64,000 nt of DNA. Source: Endozoicomonas sp965198415 (GTDB lineage: Bacteria > Pseudomonadota > Gammaproteobacteria > Pseudomonadales > Endozoicomonadaceae). The translations under genes were made by a program, and so were the position numbers. Numbering within the stretch: the stretch's first letter is position 1; every line of letters begins with the position of its first letter. The stretch lies in NCBI GenBank assembly GCA_965198415.1, contig CBDAPN010000031.1, forward strand, positions 558,001 through 622,000, in the 5' to 3' direction. The notes under the pieces are model-generated. The model did not search any database and was not told the DNA's origin. It saw nothing but the letters and a program-made list of their open reading frames with translations. Shown one piece after another: positions 18,916-28,511 of the stretch.

Positions 18916-19092
18916 CCCTCGTCATCCCCTTTAAGGTTCTTTCCGGGCAATGGATGTTTATCTTTATGGGAATAGCGACGGGTTCAACTGTATCGGGGGT
19001 TAACGCCACTGCGTATCAGGTGGCCAAGCACAAGGCCACAGAAGAAAGTCTAACGCCCTTTGCAGCAACATTTATAACTAAAAGGTTTATTC

Positions 19093-19845
19093 ATGATTCC
19101 TCATCAGCGTATTTTGTTGGGTGTTAACATTGATCATATTGCCACGGTCAGGCAGGCGCGGGGCAGCCGTTACCCCGATCCGGTGCAGGCTGCGATTGAA
19201 GCAGAAGAGGCCGGTGCCGACGGCATCACACTGCATCTGCGTGAAGACCGCAGGCACATTCAGGATCACGATGTATTTAGAATTCGAGACGTACTGCAAA
19301 CCCGCATGAACTTTGAAATGGCAGTGACGCAAGAGATGCTTGGCATCGCCGAGCGCATCAAGCCACAGCATGTTTGCCTTGTGCCTGAAAAGCGCGAGGA
19401 GATCACCACGGAAGGCGGTCTTGATGTTCAGGATCTGTTTGACAGCGTGGCTCCCGCCTGTGCGCGCTTGGCTCAGCAGGGTATTGAAGTTTCACTGTTC
19501 ATTGACCCACAACGGGAGCAGATCGCTGCCGCAGCCCGGGCCAAAGCCCCCGTAATTGAGCTGCACACCGGGGCCTACGCAGAAGCGGCAACCGCAGAAC
19601 AGATGCAAATCGAGTTGGATCGGCTACGCAATGCGGTGGCTTTTGCTCAGGAGCTCGGGCTCACCGTTAATGCGGGGCACGGTCTGAACTATCAGAACGT
19701 TGAGCCGGTGGCCATGATTGCCGGCATCAATGAGCTCAACATCGGCCACGCCATTATCGCCCGTGCGCTGTTTACCGGGTTAAAGCCGGCGGTTCGGGAA
19801 ATGAAATTACTGATGCTCAATGCGTCGAGGCAAGCAGCGAAGTGA
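19093..19845 (+). CDS. pdxJ: Pyridoxine 5'-phosphate synthase PdxJ
   Basis: A TIM-barrel enzyme of 250 residues. Family motifs are LGVNIDHIATVRQARG at the N-terminus, HLREDRRHIQD and VNAGHGLNYQNV. It condenses 1-deoxyxylulose 5-phosphate with 3-amino-2-oxopropyl phosphate, the last step of de novo vitamin B6 synthesis. The gene overlaps acpS by 4 bases. About 177 bases separate it from recO. Confidence 0.97.
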   Translation: MIPHQRILLGVNIDHIATVRQARGSRYPDPVQAAIEAEEAGADGITLHLREDRRHIQDHDVFRIRDVLQTRMNFEMAVTQEMLGIAERIKPQHVCLVPEKREEITTEGGLDVQDLFDSVAPACARLAQQGIEVSLFIDPQREQIAAAARAKAPVIELHTGAYAEAATAEQMQIELDRLRNAVAFAQELGLTVNAGHGLNYQNVEPVAMIAGINELNIGHAIIARALFTGLKPAVREMKLLMLNASRQAAK

Positions 19846-20213
19846 TTGTTGGCATTGGCACCGATATCGTGCGAATTGAGCGGATCGCTCACTCCCTGAC
19901 CCGCCTCGGGGAAAAATTCGCCCACCGAATTCTCACGCCAAATGAACTTGAGACGTGGCAAAAACGCCCTTCTGCTGCTTGGCTGGCCAAACGCTTTGCC
20001 GCCAAAGAAGCGGTTGCTAAAGCGTTCGGTACCGGTATTGGGCGGCTGTCGTTTCAGCATATTGAAGTGAAAAACAATAAACTCGGCGCACCAGAGCTGG
20101 TGCTGCATGGCTATGGGCAGGAACTGCAGCAACAACAAGGCATCAGGCACCTGCACATCAGCCTGAGCGATGAACAGGATAACGCCGTAGCCTTTGTGGT
20201 TTTTGAGGGCTGA
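19842..20213 (+). CDS. acpS: Holo-[acyl-carrier-protein] synthase
   Basis: A protein of 123 residues starting at GTG 19842, overlapping the pdxJ stop. The typical N-terminus IVGIGTDIVRIERI supplies the metal-binding Asp, and the motif WLAKRFAAKEAVAKAFGTG carries the conserved Glu and Lys. It transfers phosphopantetheine from CoA to acyl carrier protein. It is the last gene of this run and is convergent with pepN. Confidence 0.96.
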   Translation: MIVGIGTDIVRIERIAHSLTRLGEKFAHRILTPNELETWQKRPSAAWLAKRFAAKEAVAKAFGTGIGRLSFQHIEVKNNKLGAPELVLHGYGQELQQQQGIRHLHISLSDEQDNAVAFVVFEG

Positions 20214-20253
20214 GCTCACAAATAATTGCCAGTGCCACTCCAGTAAGCCAGCA

Positions 20254-20284
20254 TAAAAAGCCACCAAACTGAATCTTGGTGGCT
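20254..20284 (-). terminator. Rho-independent terminator for pepN
   Basis: Read on the minus strand, AGCCACCAA (20284-20276) pairs with TTGGTGGCT (20267-20259) around an 8-base loop. The stem is followed by a T-rich tail (TTTTA). It lies about 110 bases past the pepN stop and is well placed to end the pepN transcript. Confidence 0.7.
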
Positions 20285-20328
20285 GGGGAAGTCACCGATA
20301 CGTCTCTACCATCGTTATGCGAGCCAAG

Positions 20329-20361
20329 GGAAAGAGCTCACTATTGAAGTGAGCTCTTTCC
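20329..20361. terminator. Strong 14-bp hairpin between acpS and pepN
   Basis: GGAAAGAGCTCACT (20329-20342) and AGTGAGCTCTTTCC (20348-20361) form a perfect 14-base stem with a 5-base loop. It is symmetric enough to work for both convergent genes. No long T-run follows, so efficiency is uncertain. Confidence 0.6.
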
Positions 20362-20391
20362 TCAGCATTAAAGAGCAGCGCAACTGACTGC

Positions 20392-23025
20392 TTAAAGGCT
20401 CTTAGTCACCACTTCGTAAACATCACTCGATAAGCCGGGGGTTGCCTTGATGCGTTCCAGAGCGGTACGCATGCGCTCGCGGCAACCGGGCTCGAATTTA
20501 CGCCAGCGGGTTAAAGGCGTCATCAGTCGTGAGGCAATCTGCGGGTTCTTTTTGTCCAGATCCAGCAACTGGTCAGTGAGGAACTCATAACCGCGGCCAT
20601 CTGCACTGTGGAATTGCTTCATATTGCTGGCAAAAGCACCCAGTACCGAACGCAGTTTGTTGGGGCTGGTGGCGTCAAATACCTCATGCTGCATCAGTTC
20701 CAGAATGTGTTCCAGCGTACCCAGTGCAGGGCTTGCGGCCTGAACCGATAACCACTGATCCATGACGTTAGTATCGTTGCGATAGCGTTGCAGGAAATCT
20801 GCCAGCACGCCGTCAATCAACGTCCGATCCTGAACTTTGGCGTTAACAATAAACGACAGTGCTGAAAAACGATCGGTCATATTGGACGCACCGTGATACT
20901 GCTGCGTTGCCAGTGCCAACTGGTTTTTATCTTCAAGGCTGGTGAGGTAGCTAAGGCAGGTGTTTTTCAGCGCTCGCTCAGCGATGTCTTCAGCTTGTGG
21001 GCGGTATGGTTTGTCATGGCTTAATGAACGCCATAACACAGTCAGCGCTTGCTCATGGGCGGCGGCAATGGCCTGTTTTACCCGGCTTCGGGCTTCGTGG
21101 ATAAGTTGCGGGTGCACCTCATCGGCCTGTTGTGCCAAAGATGCATTGGACGGCAGCGAGAGCATCTCGGCTTTGACCGCCTTATCCAGCGACTCATCGG
21201 CAATAATGGTACCAAAGGCACTGATCAGGCGCGCGTCTGCTTCGCACTGCTCGCCGTTGGCGAGGGCGGCCACCATTTCATGAATCACGCCACTGGCTAA
21301 GCGCTGGCCGGCATCCCAGCGGTTGAAGTGATCATTGTCGTTTTCCATCAAAAACAGCAACTCATCACGAGAGTAGTCGTATTTAACCCTGACCGGCGCA
21401 GAAAAGCCGCGCAAAATAGAAGGCAGAGGACGTTCTTCCACCGAGTGAAAGGTAAAGACTTCTTTCGCCTGTTTAACATCCAGTACCTGTTCAGTGTCGC
21501 CCGCAGCGTTCAAGGCCATGTCGTCGCCTTCGCCGTCGAGCAGGCCGATACGAACCGGAATGTGGAAGGGTTGCTTCTCTTCTTGTCCGGGCGTGGCTGG
21601 GCAGGACTGTTCGATAATCAGCCGGTACGCTTTGTTCTCTTCGTCATACTCATCGCTAATATCCAGCACTGGAGTGCCCGCTTGGCTGTACCAGCGGCGG
21701 AACTGCCCAAGGTCACGACCGGAAGCGTCTTCCATGGCGGTGACGAAGTCTTCACAGGTGGCGGCCTGGCCGTCGTGGCGATCAAAGTAGAGATCGGAAC
21801 CTTTACGGAAGTCCTTTGCCCCGAGCAGACCGTGAATCATACGTACAACTTCGGCACCTTTCTCGTAGATGGTGACGGTGTAAAAGTTGGAGATCTCAAT
21901 AAACGACTCAGGTCTGATCGGGTGCGCCATCGGGCCGGCATCTTCGGCAAACTGGACGGTACGCAACAGGTTGACATCTTCAATCCGTTTAACTCCACGG
22001 GAGTTCATGTCGGCGGAGAATTCTGAGTCGCGAAAAACCGTAAAGCCTTCCTTCAGGCTTAACTGGAACCAGTCCCGACAGGTAACGCGGTTACCGGACC
22101 AGTTATGGAAATACTCATGGGCAACGATGGCTTCCACACGCTGAAAACGGGCATCGGTGGCCGTTTCAGGGCTGGCCAGCACGGCGGCGGAGTTGAAGAT
22201 GTTGAGCCCTTTGTTTTCCATGGCGCCCATGTTGAAGTGGTCAACGGCGACAATCATGAAAATATCCAGATCATACTCACGACCATAGACGTCTTCATCC
22301 CACTTCATGGATTTTTTCAGCGACGTCATGGCATGGTCGCACTGGGGGATATTGTGGGCTTCGGTGAAAATCCGCAGGGTAACTTTCCGGCCACTAGTGG
22401 TGGTGTAGTGGTCTTCGATGTGTTGTAAGTTACCGGCCACCAGCGCAAACAGGTAGCTCGGTTTTTTGAACGGGTCTTCCCAGCTAACCCAGTGTCGTCC
22501 ATCTTCCAGCTCGCCGCGCGCTATGTCATTACCGTTGGAGAGCAATACCGGGTAAGCGGTTTTGTCGGCACTGATGCGGGTGGTAAAGCGGGACATGACA
22601 TCCGGGCGATCCAGATAGTAGGTGATCTTGCGAAAACCTTCTGCCTCACACTGGGTACAGAACATGCCATTGGATTTGTACAGACCCTCCAGCGAGGTGT
22701 TCTCCTGCGGCTTGATGCGGCAAACGGTTTTCAGCACAAAGCGCTCCGTTGGCACCTTGATGGTGAGGCGGTTCTCATTGACCTGATAATTTGAAAAGGG
22801 TTTGTCGTCCAACTCAACGGACATCAGCTCAAGGTCGTCGCCCACCAGAACCAGCTCCGGCAGCCCATCTTGCCCGGGGTTTCGGTGCATGGTTAAAGCT
22901 GCGCTCACCATGGCGTGATCTTCGTAAAGATCAAACGACAGATGGGTGTGATCAATCCAGTAGTCGGGTTGCTTGTAGTCTTTCAAATAGATGGCTTTTG
23001 GTTGTGAATCTTTCATCCTGTCCAT
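20392..23025 (-). CDS. pepN: Aminopeptidase N
   Basis: An M1-family zinc metallopeptidase of 877 residues, close to the Escherichia coli length. The substrate motif GAMENKGLNIF and the zinc site HEYFHNWSGNRVTCRDWFQLSLKE (HExxH plus distal Glu) are intact. The protein starts at ATG 23025; an in-frame ATG follows 3 codons later. It removes N-terminal residues from peptides in the cytosol. It leads a minus-strand stretch that includes the DUF2797 and DUF1315 genes further upstream. Confidence 0.97.
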   Translation of the reverse strand: MDRMKDSQPKAIYLKDYKQPDYWIDHTHLSFDLYEDHAMVSAALTMHRNPGQDGLPELVLVGDDLELMSVELDDKPFSNYQVNENRLTIKVPTERFVLKTVCRIKPQENTSLEGLYKSNGMFCTQCEAEGFRKITYYLDRPDVMSRFTTRISADKTAYPVLLSNGNDIARGELEDGRHWVSWEDPFKKPSYLFALVAGNLQHIEDHYTTTSGRKVTLRIFTEAHNIPQCDHAMTSLKKSMKWDEDVYGREYDLDIFMIVAVDHFNMGAMENKGLNIFNSAAVLASPETATDARFQRVEAIVAHEYFHNWSGNRVTCRDWFQLSLKEGFTVFRDSEFSADMNSRGVKRIEDVNLLRTVQFAEDAGPMAHPIRPESFIEISNFYTVTIYEKGAEVVRMIHGLLGAKDFRKGSDLYFDRHDGQAATCEDFVTAMEDASGRDLGQFRRWYSQAGTPVLDISDEYDEENKAYRLIIEQSCPATPGQEEKQPFHIPVRIGLLDGEGDDMALNAAGDTEQVLDVKQAKEVFTFHSVEERPLPSILRGFSAPVRVKYDYSRDELLFLMENDNDHFNRWDAGQRLASGVIHEMVAALANGEQCEADARLISAFGTIIADESLDKAVKAEMLSLPSNASLAQQADEVHPQLIHEARSRVKQAIAAAHEQALTVLWRSLSHDKPYRPQAEDIAERALKNTCLSYLTSLEDKNQLALATQQYHGASNMTDRFSALSFIVNAKVQDRTLIDGVLADFLQRYRNDTNVMDQWLSVQAASPALGTLEHILELMQHEVFDATSPNKLRSVLGAFASNMKQFHSADGRGYEFLTDQLLDLDKKNPQIASRLMTPLTRWRKFEPGCRERMRTALERIKATPGLSSDVYEVVTKSL

Positions 23026-23050
23026 TCCAGCGTTGTTGTTTATGAAGAAT

Positions 23051-23902
23051 TTATTTAACCGTCACACTGACCTGATAGGCAGTATGCTTGCGAACATTAA
23101 GGACACCGTTGTCGAAAATCAGATACTGCCCCTTAATACCCATCAGGGTGCCTTCAATCAGGGGCTCTTTGTCGAAGCTGCGCGAGGTGACTTTGGTGGG
23201 GTATTCTAGTACGGGGTATTCTAGCACCACAGTCATATCTTTTTCTGCTGTTTTTTCTATTAAAGGCTGTATAGCTTGTAGGCCAAATTGCGCCTGCAGA
23301 GCCGCCACCCGGCTACGGTTGGTTGCCAGTAACTCCCGGGCTATAGCAAGAAGATCCAGCGGTGCTGCTGAACCTTTCAGCATGGCGCGCCAGTTGGTTT
23401 TGTCGGCAATAAATTCCTTGAAAATGACTTCCAATAAACCAGACTGTTGTCGTGTGGCTACGCGAAAAAAAGGCATCGCCTGAGTTGCGCCCTGATCAAT
23501 CCAGCGGGTGGGTATCTGCGTGGCCCGGGTGATGCCCACCTTGGCACCGGAGGAGTTGGCTAAATAGACCACATGGTCAGTCATGCAGAATTGATCGCCC
23601 CAGGCGGCGTCCCGACAGGTGCCTTGGTCGTAATGGCATTTTTCCGGGCTCATAATGCAACTGTCGCATTGTGGCAGTTTGCGAAAGCATGGGTAACAGT
23701 AACCTTGACTAAAACTCTTTTTGGTTTTTCTACCGCAATGGCAGCAGTGGATTTCACCCGCGTAATGCAGTGACAACTGCTGGCCAAGCAGCGCATTTAA
23801 AGGCAGTAGCTGCTCACCTATGGGCAGTTGATAACTGACCGCTCGCCCATTGAGCTCACTGCGCATTTTGCTGAGCGACCCGGTAACAGTATTTTCGGAC
23901 AC
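23051..23902 (-). CDS. DUF2797 family protein
   Basis: A protein of 283 residues with a probable GTG start at 23902. An N-terminal half carries clustered cysteines (CCHCGRKTKKSFSQGYCYPCF, then CDSCIMSPEKC and C in GTCRDAAWGDQFC), suggesting zinc or iron-sulphur binding. The block HVVYLANSSGAKVGITRATQIPTRW resembles a GIY-YIG-type fold. The family is widespread in gammaproteobacteria next to pepN, but its function is not established. The gap to pepN is short (25 bases). Confidence 0.85.
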   Translation of the reverse strand: MSENTVTGSLSKMRSELNGRAVSYQLPIGEQLLPLNALLGQQLSLHYAGEIHCCHCGRKTKKSFSQGYCYPCFRKLPQCDSCIMSPEKCHYDQGTCRDAAWGDQFCMTDHVVYLANSSGAKVGITRATQIPTRWIDQGATQAMPFFRVATRQQSGLLEVIFKEFIADKTNWRAMLKGSAAPLDLLAIARELLATNRSRVAALQAQFGLQAIQPLIEKTAEKDMTVVLEYPVLEYPTKVTSRSFDKEPLIEGTLMGIKGQYLIFDNGVLNVRKHTAYQVSVTVK

Positions 23903-23996
23903 GGCCGTACCCTTATAAGATCATCGTTGATATTGTATTGAGGATAAAAAATTCAAGTGCCGGTGATGAATGCGGTTAGTGCCCGCAACGCCGTCG

Positions 23997-24257
23997 TCAG
24001 TTTTTAAAACGCAAAATGGTGGACTCTTCTTCAGGTTCTACCGATGGCGAGGCGCTTTTGCAACTGCCGGGCATAAACCCTATGCGCTCAGACTCTGGCA
24101 GGTGGTCGTGTTCATAGACGATCAAAGCCTGTAAGGTGGCATCGCGCTCTTCTGTGCTCATTGGGCGACCGTCCGGCCATTTGCCCAGCTCCAGTGCCAA
24201 TTTTAAGGCTTGGTGAATGGTCGGGTTCATTTTTTCCAGAAAAGCATCTAATTGCAT
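23997..24257 (-). CDS. DUF1315 family protein (YeaC-like)
   Basis: A small protein of 86 residues with the pattern NPTIHQALKLALELGKWPDGRPMSTEERDATLQALIVYEHDHLPESERIGFM, typical of the YeaC/DUF1315 family found beside pepN and DUF2797 genes. The function is unknown. It begins 15 bases downstream of the rhomboid gene stop and so may share its transcript. Confidence 0.8.
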   Translation of the reverse strand: MQLDAFLEKMNPTIHQALKLALELGKWPDGRPMSTEERDATLQALIVYEHDHLPESERIGFMPGSCKSASPSVEPEEESTILRFKN

Positions 24258-24272
24258 GGTCTTGCATCCTTT

Positions 24273-25136
24273 TCATTTTTGTTTAAACAGCAAACCGGCG
24301 ATGGCGCCCAGTAAGCTTCCGGCAACCAGGCCGCCAGTGTGCGCCCCGTTGGCCATGTTGCCAAAGCCGATGGCGCCAAACAGGTCAGTATACCCAATCA
24401 ACAGCCAGCCCAACATAAAGCCGTAATAGATTGGTGGCAAGCCAAAGTGCCATTGGCGGTCTACCTTTTCTCGTACCATGCAGTAGCCCATCAAGCCATA
24501 AACGACACCGGAAAAGCCACCAAAAATGGCCTCTCCATCCCCCCAAAAGTACTGGGTAAAATTGGACACCATGGCACTGAAAACAATAATGCCCAGCAGG
24601 TGTAAACTGCCTTGGCGTACCTCCAGTTTGCTGCCAAAAATATAAAGCCCAAGCATATTAAAGGCCAGATGAGCCAGACCAAAGTGCAGAAAAATCGGGC
24701 TGATCAGGCGCCAATATTGCCCCTGCTCCAGCCCCATTTCCAAAGTACCAAAATAGATGTAACCGTTGGCCACCTGAAACGGAATAAAGGAGAGAAAGGC
24801 GTTTAAATTCCAGTCGTCACCGCCCTGAGTAATCAGCGCCACCAACACACAGGCGCCAATAAACAGGTAGGTAACCGGCATTTGCCGCCAGGGAATATTT
24901 TTCAACCACGCTCCGGCGTCAATGCCCGCCCTCGCTGGCGCTTTGGGCACCTGCAACTCTCCCGAGCGCCACTGCTCATAGATGCCACCGACGAGGCGGG
25001 ACTCTTCTTCATTGCGGGTCCACACCACTTGTTTACCGGACTCTTCTGTGACCTTGTGGGGAATGCCACGGGCATACAAAAACCGGGATAGGTCGCTTAA
25101 ATTGATGTGTCCGGGTAGTTCCAGTGCCCTGTGCAT
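24273..25136 (-). CDS. Rhomboid family intramembrane serine protease
   Basis: A protein of 287 residues. The N-terminal cytoplasmic domain (SDLSRFLYARGIPHKVTEESGKQVVW) resembles that of GlpG. Six or so membrane segments follow, with the catalytic Ser in GFSGVVYGLMGY (GxSG) and the catalytic His in NGAHTGGLVAGSLLG. An HFGLAHLAFNML block supplies the loop-1/TM2 HxxxN-like motif. It cleaves transmembrane substrates within the bilayer. The substrate is unknown. Confidence 0.9.
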   Translation of the reverse strand: MHRALELPGHINLSDLSRFLYARGIPHKVTEESGKQVVWTRNEEESRLVGGIYEQWRSGELQVPKAPARAGIDAGAWLKNIPWRQMPVTYLFIGACVLVALITQGGDDWNLNAFLSFIPFQVANGYIYFGTLEMGLEQGQYWRLISPIFLHFGLAHLAFNMLGLYIFGSKLEVRQGSLHLLGIIVFSAMVSNFTQYFWGDGEAIFGGFSGVVYGLMGYCMVREKVDRQWHFGLPPIYYGFMLGWLLIGYTDLFGAIGFGNMANGAHTGGLVAGSLLGAIAGLLFKQK

Positions 25137-25160
25137 AGCGGATCGACTTTCCTATGGTAA

Positions 25161-26045
25161 TTAACAGCGCTCACCCTGATAGTTCCAGCGTAATTTGGAA
25201 CGACAGGATTCGTAAAAATTGTGATTCAACGGGTGCAACAGTTTCAGCCGCTGGGATTTCTTATGAATGGTGATTTCATCCCCAGGAGCAGACGTGATGT
25301 GAATCTGCCCGTCACAGCTCACTTGCGGGTAAATGGTGTTCTCAGGCCGTATCACCAGTTTGAGTTCGCTATCGCCATCCACCACCAAAGGGCGGTTAGT
25401 CAACAGGTGAGGGTACATGGGCACCAGCACAATGGCGTCAAGCCTGGGGTGCATAATTGGCCCGCCGCCAGACAGCGCATAGGCGGTGGAACCGGTGGGG
25501 GTGGCAATAATCAGGCCGTCGGCGCGCTGTTTGTAGACAAACTGCCCGTCAATGTAGAGTTCAAATTCGATAATGCGGGTGGACTTGCCAGGGTGCAGCA
25601 CCACATCGTTCAGGGCATCTCCGTGGCCAATCACCTGACCGTTGCGATGAACCTGAGCCTGCAGCAAAAACCGATTACCGGCCAGATAACGGCCTTCAAG
25701 CACTTCGGTTAACTGCTCCTCCAGCTCATCTGGGGTAATATCGGTCAAAAAACCCAGTCGGCCACGGTTGACGCCAATGACCGGAACGTCCGACATTGCC
25801 AGTGTTCTGGCTGCCCCAAGCATACTACCATCACCTCCGACCACAATGACCAGATCACACCGTTGGCCCATCTGTTCACGGTTGATCAGGGTGCAATGGT
25901 GGCCCGGTAACAGTGCATCTAACAGCTCATCCAGCAGTACGACTATGCCCCGGCTTTGCAGAAAATCGGTGAGGTGCCTGAGTGTGTCTTCGACATGCAC
26001 CCGCCCCTGACGACCGGTGACTCCGACAGTTTTGAAATGTTCCAT
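25161..26045 (-). CDS. nadK: NAD kinase
   Basis: A protein of 294 residues, standard length. The kinase motif GGDGSMLGAARTL, the block NRGRLGFLTDI and the conserved PTGSTAYALSGGGPI are present. It phosphorylates NAD to NADP in the cytosol. It is divergent from the DUF1853 gene and lies upstream of the rhomboid gene with a 24-base gap. Confidence 0.96.
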   Translation of the reverse strand: MEHFKTVGVTGRQGRVHVEDTLRHLTDFLQSRGIVVLLDELLDALLPGHHCTLINREQMGQRCDLVIVVGGDGSMLGAARTLAMSDVPVIGVNRGRLGFLTDITPDELEEQLTEVLEGRYLAGNRFLLQAQVHRNGQVIGHGDALNDVVLHPGKSTRIIEFELYIDGQFVYKQRADGLIIATPTGSTAYALSGGGPIMHPRLDAIVLVPMYPHLLTNRPLVVDGDSELKLVIRPENTIYPQVSCDGQIHITSAPGDEITIHKKSQRLKLLHPLNHNFYESCRSKLRWNYQGERC

Positions 26046-26091
26046 AAACTCAGTGATGTCATCTTAGAATGTGCGTTAGTATACGTTAGTC

Positions 26092-26991
26092 ATGAACGAA
26101 TTTTTACAGCCGTCAACACATCTTACTCTAAATCAGGCCTTAAAGTGGGTGCAAACCAGTGCGCCACTGTTCAATCAGGCGGTGAGTCCGTTGTGCCTGA
26201 GTCGGCCCTTGCCCGATGATTGCACACCGGTGAAGCCGGACGCCCACCTGCTGCAACGATTAGCCGCGCTGATTGAAAAAAAAGCCAACCCGCTGTTGGG
26301 TATTTTTTATGAGTCCCTCTGGCAATGTGTACTGAGCGAGCTGCCAATGTGTCGTGTGGTTGCTGCCAATTTGCCGGTGAGAAGCCTTAAAAATGGTTCA
26401 GCCAGCACACTTGGGGAGTTTGACCTGATCTACCAGCATCGGGGTGAGTATATCCACCGGGAGCTGGCGGTGAAGTTTTATCTGGGCGTTCCCGGTGCTA
26501 AAGGGGGAGAGTGGACGCACTGGGTTGGCCCGGGGCTTCGGGATCGGCTGGATCATAAAATGAATCGTTTGTTGCGTCATCAGTCATTACTGAGTGATAC
26601 CGAAGCCGGCAGCGCTGCGCTCAAAGCCCGGGGCATTGAGCGGCCGCTGACCAAAGAGGTACTCATTCAGGGTCGATTGTTTTATCCGCTCGGAGCCACT
26701 TGCGCTCCACCAGAACTAAGCAATCCAAACCACCTGATGGGCCACTGGTTGAGCCAGTCGCAGTTTTTAACCTACCCAAAGGAGCTAATGTACCAGAGTT
26801 CTCATAAAATCCAATGGCTGAATGAACAGTGTGCCACACCGTGCATGACCCATGGACAACTGTTGGCTCAGCTTGAGCATCAAGTCCGGCCGGTTTATGT
26901 TAGGGCGATTCACCCGCACCGTCAGGAACACCTGTTTATCGTGCCAGATCACTGGATTGACCGTGCCATTGCTTATACGCAAAAGGAATAA
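26092..26991 (+). CDS. DUF1853 family protein
   Basis: A protein of 299 residues with the family pattern LGEFDLIYQHRGEYIHRELAVKFYLG, which resembles a PD-(D/E)xK-like core (D in FDLIY, E and K in RELAVK). The biochemical role is not established. It is divergent from nadK, a common arrangement. A degraded second copy of its last 300 bases lies at 29650-29932, after an inserted AT-rich segment. Confidence 0.85.
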   Translation: MNEFLQPSTHLTLNQALKWVQTSAPLFNQAVSPLCLSRPLPDDCTPVKPDAHLLQRLAALIEKKANPLLGIFYESLWQCVLSELPMCRVVAANLPVRSLKNGSASTLGEFDLIYQHRGEYIHRELAVKFYLGVPGAKGGEWTHWVGPGLRDRLDHKMNRLLRHQSLLSDTEAGSAALKARGIERPLTKEVLIQGRLFYPLGATCAPPELSNPNHLMGHWLSQSQFLTYPKELMYQSSHKIQWLNEQCATPCMTHGQLLAQLEHQVRPVYVRAIHPHRQEHLFIVPDHWIDRAIAYTQKE

Positions 26992-27404
26992 TCCGGCCAA
27001 TCAGTGAGCTGATTTCCCAGAGCTGAAAAGAGCATTTTGGTAAAAAACGGTTACATCTGTCTCGGAGCCAGTAGGGGGAGTTTGGACGCCTGTGTGAACG
27101 CTTTCAGCTAAATTGCATCAGAGCTGTTTTTTTCTTCATCTGCCGACTTTGCTTCAATCTCATTTGTAAGTGTGAAGTGGGCATAACCTTTACCTTATCT
27201 TTTAAATTTGGAAACTTTTTCCCATTCTGATGGTCTCATTATAAAGGTAAGCTTAAATAATCTCAGCGCCGAGAGGGCCCAACTAATGGTTGTAAAGAAC
27301 TATAGTAGCGCTTTTAGAAGGGTTGATGTTTTAGACTGAACATACTTTTTATGTCAGTTTTATGTTTAAAAATAAATTAGCTATGAATACAAAAGGTAAT
27401 TCAT
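26992..27404. other. AT-rich gap after the DUF1853 gene
   Basis: About 410 bases without a supported gene. Base composition becomes visibly AT-rich from about 27120. This marks the left edge of the accessory segment, which runs to the degenerate DUF1853 copy at 29650. No terminator with a clear T-run and no tRNA was seen. Confidence 0.4.
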
Positions 27405-27881
27405 ATGGGCGTAAGTAGCACAGCTGGAAATACCAGTACGGCCAGTAACAATTATACTGAAAAACAAGGTGTCGGATCGAATGCTAAAGTCGGTAAAATG
27501 CAGTCAAGATCCGTTTTTTCCCTTGAATCGGTAAAAGGTTTTCTTAAAAAAATAAAAAACGCTATTATCAGTTTTTTTGAAAGTATTTCTTTAAAACTCA
27601 GAGAAGTTTTAGCAATTATTTATAGTCCAAAAACAATGGTCAACCAAGGGGGAGCATCCTCTGAAACCGTTGTAGAAAAAGAATCAGCTGCAAAAAGTGG
27701 CTCTAATTCAAGTAATGAGTCATCTAAAAAAAATGGCTCTAATTCAAGTAATGAGTCATCTGAGAAAAAAAATGTCTCTAAAAAAATTCACCCAGCTGCA
27801 AAAGTTTTAATGAGTCATCTCAAGAAAAATTTGAAAGTGTCTCAACTACAAAAATTCACCCAGCTGCAAAAGGTGTTTTAG
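27405..27881 (+). pseudogene. Repeat-rich effector-like gene, N-terminal piece (frameshifted)
   Basis: An AT-rich open frame of 158 codons. Residues 1-70 are helical and basic (SVKGFLKKIKNAIISFFESISLKLREVL). From about residue 95 a Ser/Asn-rich repeat zone begins (SNSSNESSKKN). The last 25 residues are out of frame relative to the repeat: after the IHPAAK unit one base appears lost in an A-run near 27800, and the frame then runs to a TAG at 27879. The same repeat motif continues in the next frame, so this is the start of a larger broken gene ending near 29501. No family was recognised. The style (no signal peptide, Ser-rich, repeats) recalls secreted host-directed proteins, which is inference. 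Confidence 0.6.
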
Positions 27882-28440
27882 ATACAAGTAATGGGTCATC
27901 TGAAAGAAGTGTCTCTAATTCAAGAAATGAGTTATTTGAAATAAGTGTCTCAACTACAAAAATTCACCCAGCTGCAAAAGGTGTTTTAGATACAAGTAAT
28001 GGGTCATTTGAAAGAAGTGTCTCTCATTTAAGAAATGAGTTATTTGAAAGAAGTGGCTCTAATTCAAATAATGATTCATCTGAAAAAAGTGTCTCAGCTA
28101 CAAAAATTCACCCAGATGCAAAAAGTGTCTCAGATGCAATTAATAAGTCAGGTACAAAAATTGCCCCAGCAGCCAAAGATTTCTCAGATGCAATTAATGC
28201 GTTAGATGCAATTAATGCGTTAGCTGCCAAATGTGTCTCAGATGCAATTAATGAGTTGCTGCCAAAGGTGTCTCAGATGAAACTAATGAGTCAGGTACAA
28301 AAATTGCCCCAGCTGCCAAAGGTGTCTCAGATGAAACTAATGAGTTAGCTACCAAAGTTGTTCAGATGCAATTAATGAGTTAGCTGCCAAAGGTGTCTCA
28401 GATGGAACTAATGAGTTAGCTGAAAAAAGTGACCCTGAAA
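27690..28440 (+). repeat. Degenerate in-gene repeats with three frame changes
   Basis: Related units recur about every 60-110 bases: coding phrases such as TKIHPAAKG-VLDTSNGS, SVSNSRNEL and AAKGVSDETNEL. Following the motif through the DNA, the coding frame changes near 27800, again near 28255 (GAGTT-GCTGCC lacks one base against the unit GAGTTAGCTGCC), and again near 28355. After three steps it returns to the original frame. Each step is explained by loss of a single base. Confidence 0.7.
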
Positions 28441-28511
28441 TATTAGAGGAATCCCAGAATACTCAACCTGTCAGAGCAATATCGGAATTTCCTAACTTCG
28501 ATTCAATTGAT

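Noticed and set aside
20960..22794. Long plus-strand frames opposite pepN
   Set aside because: They are antisense shadows. PepN on the minus strand has its full catalytic motifs and length.
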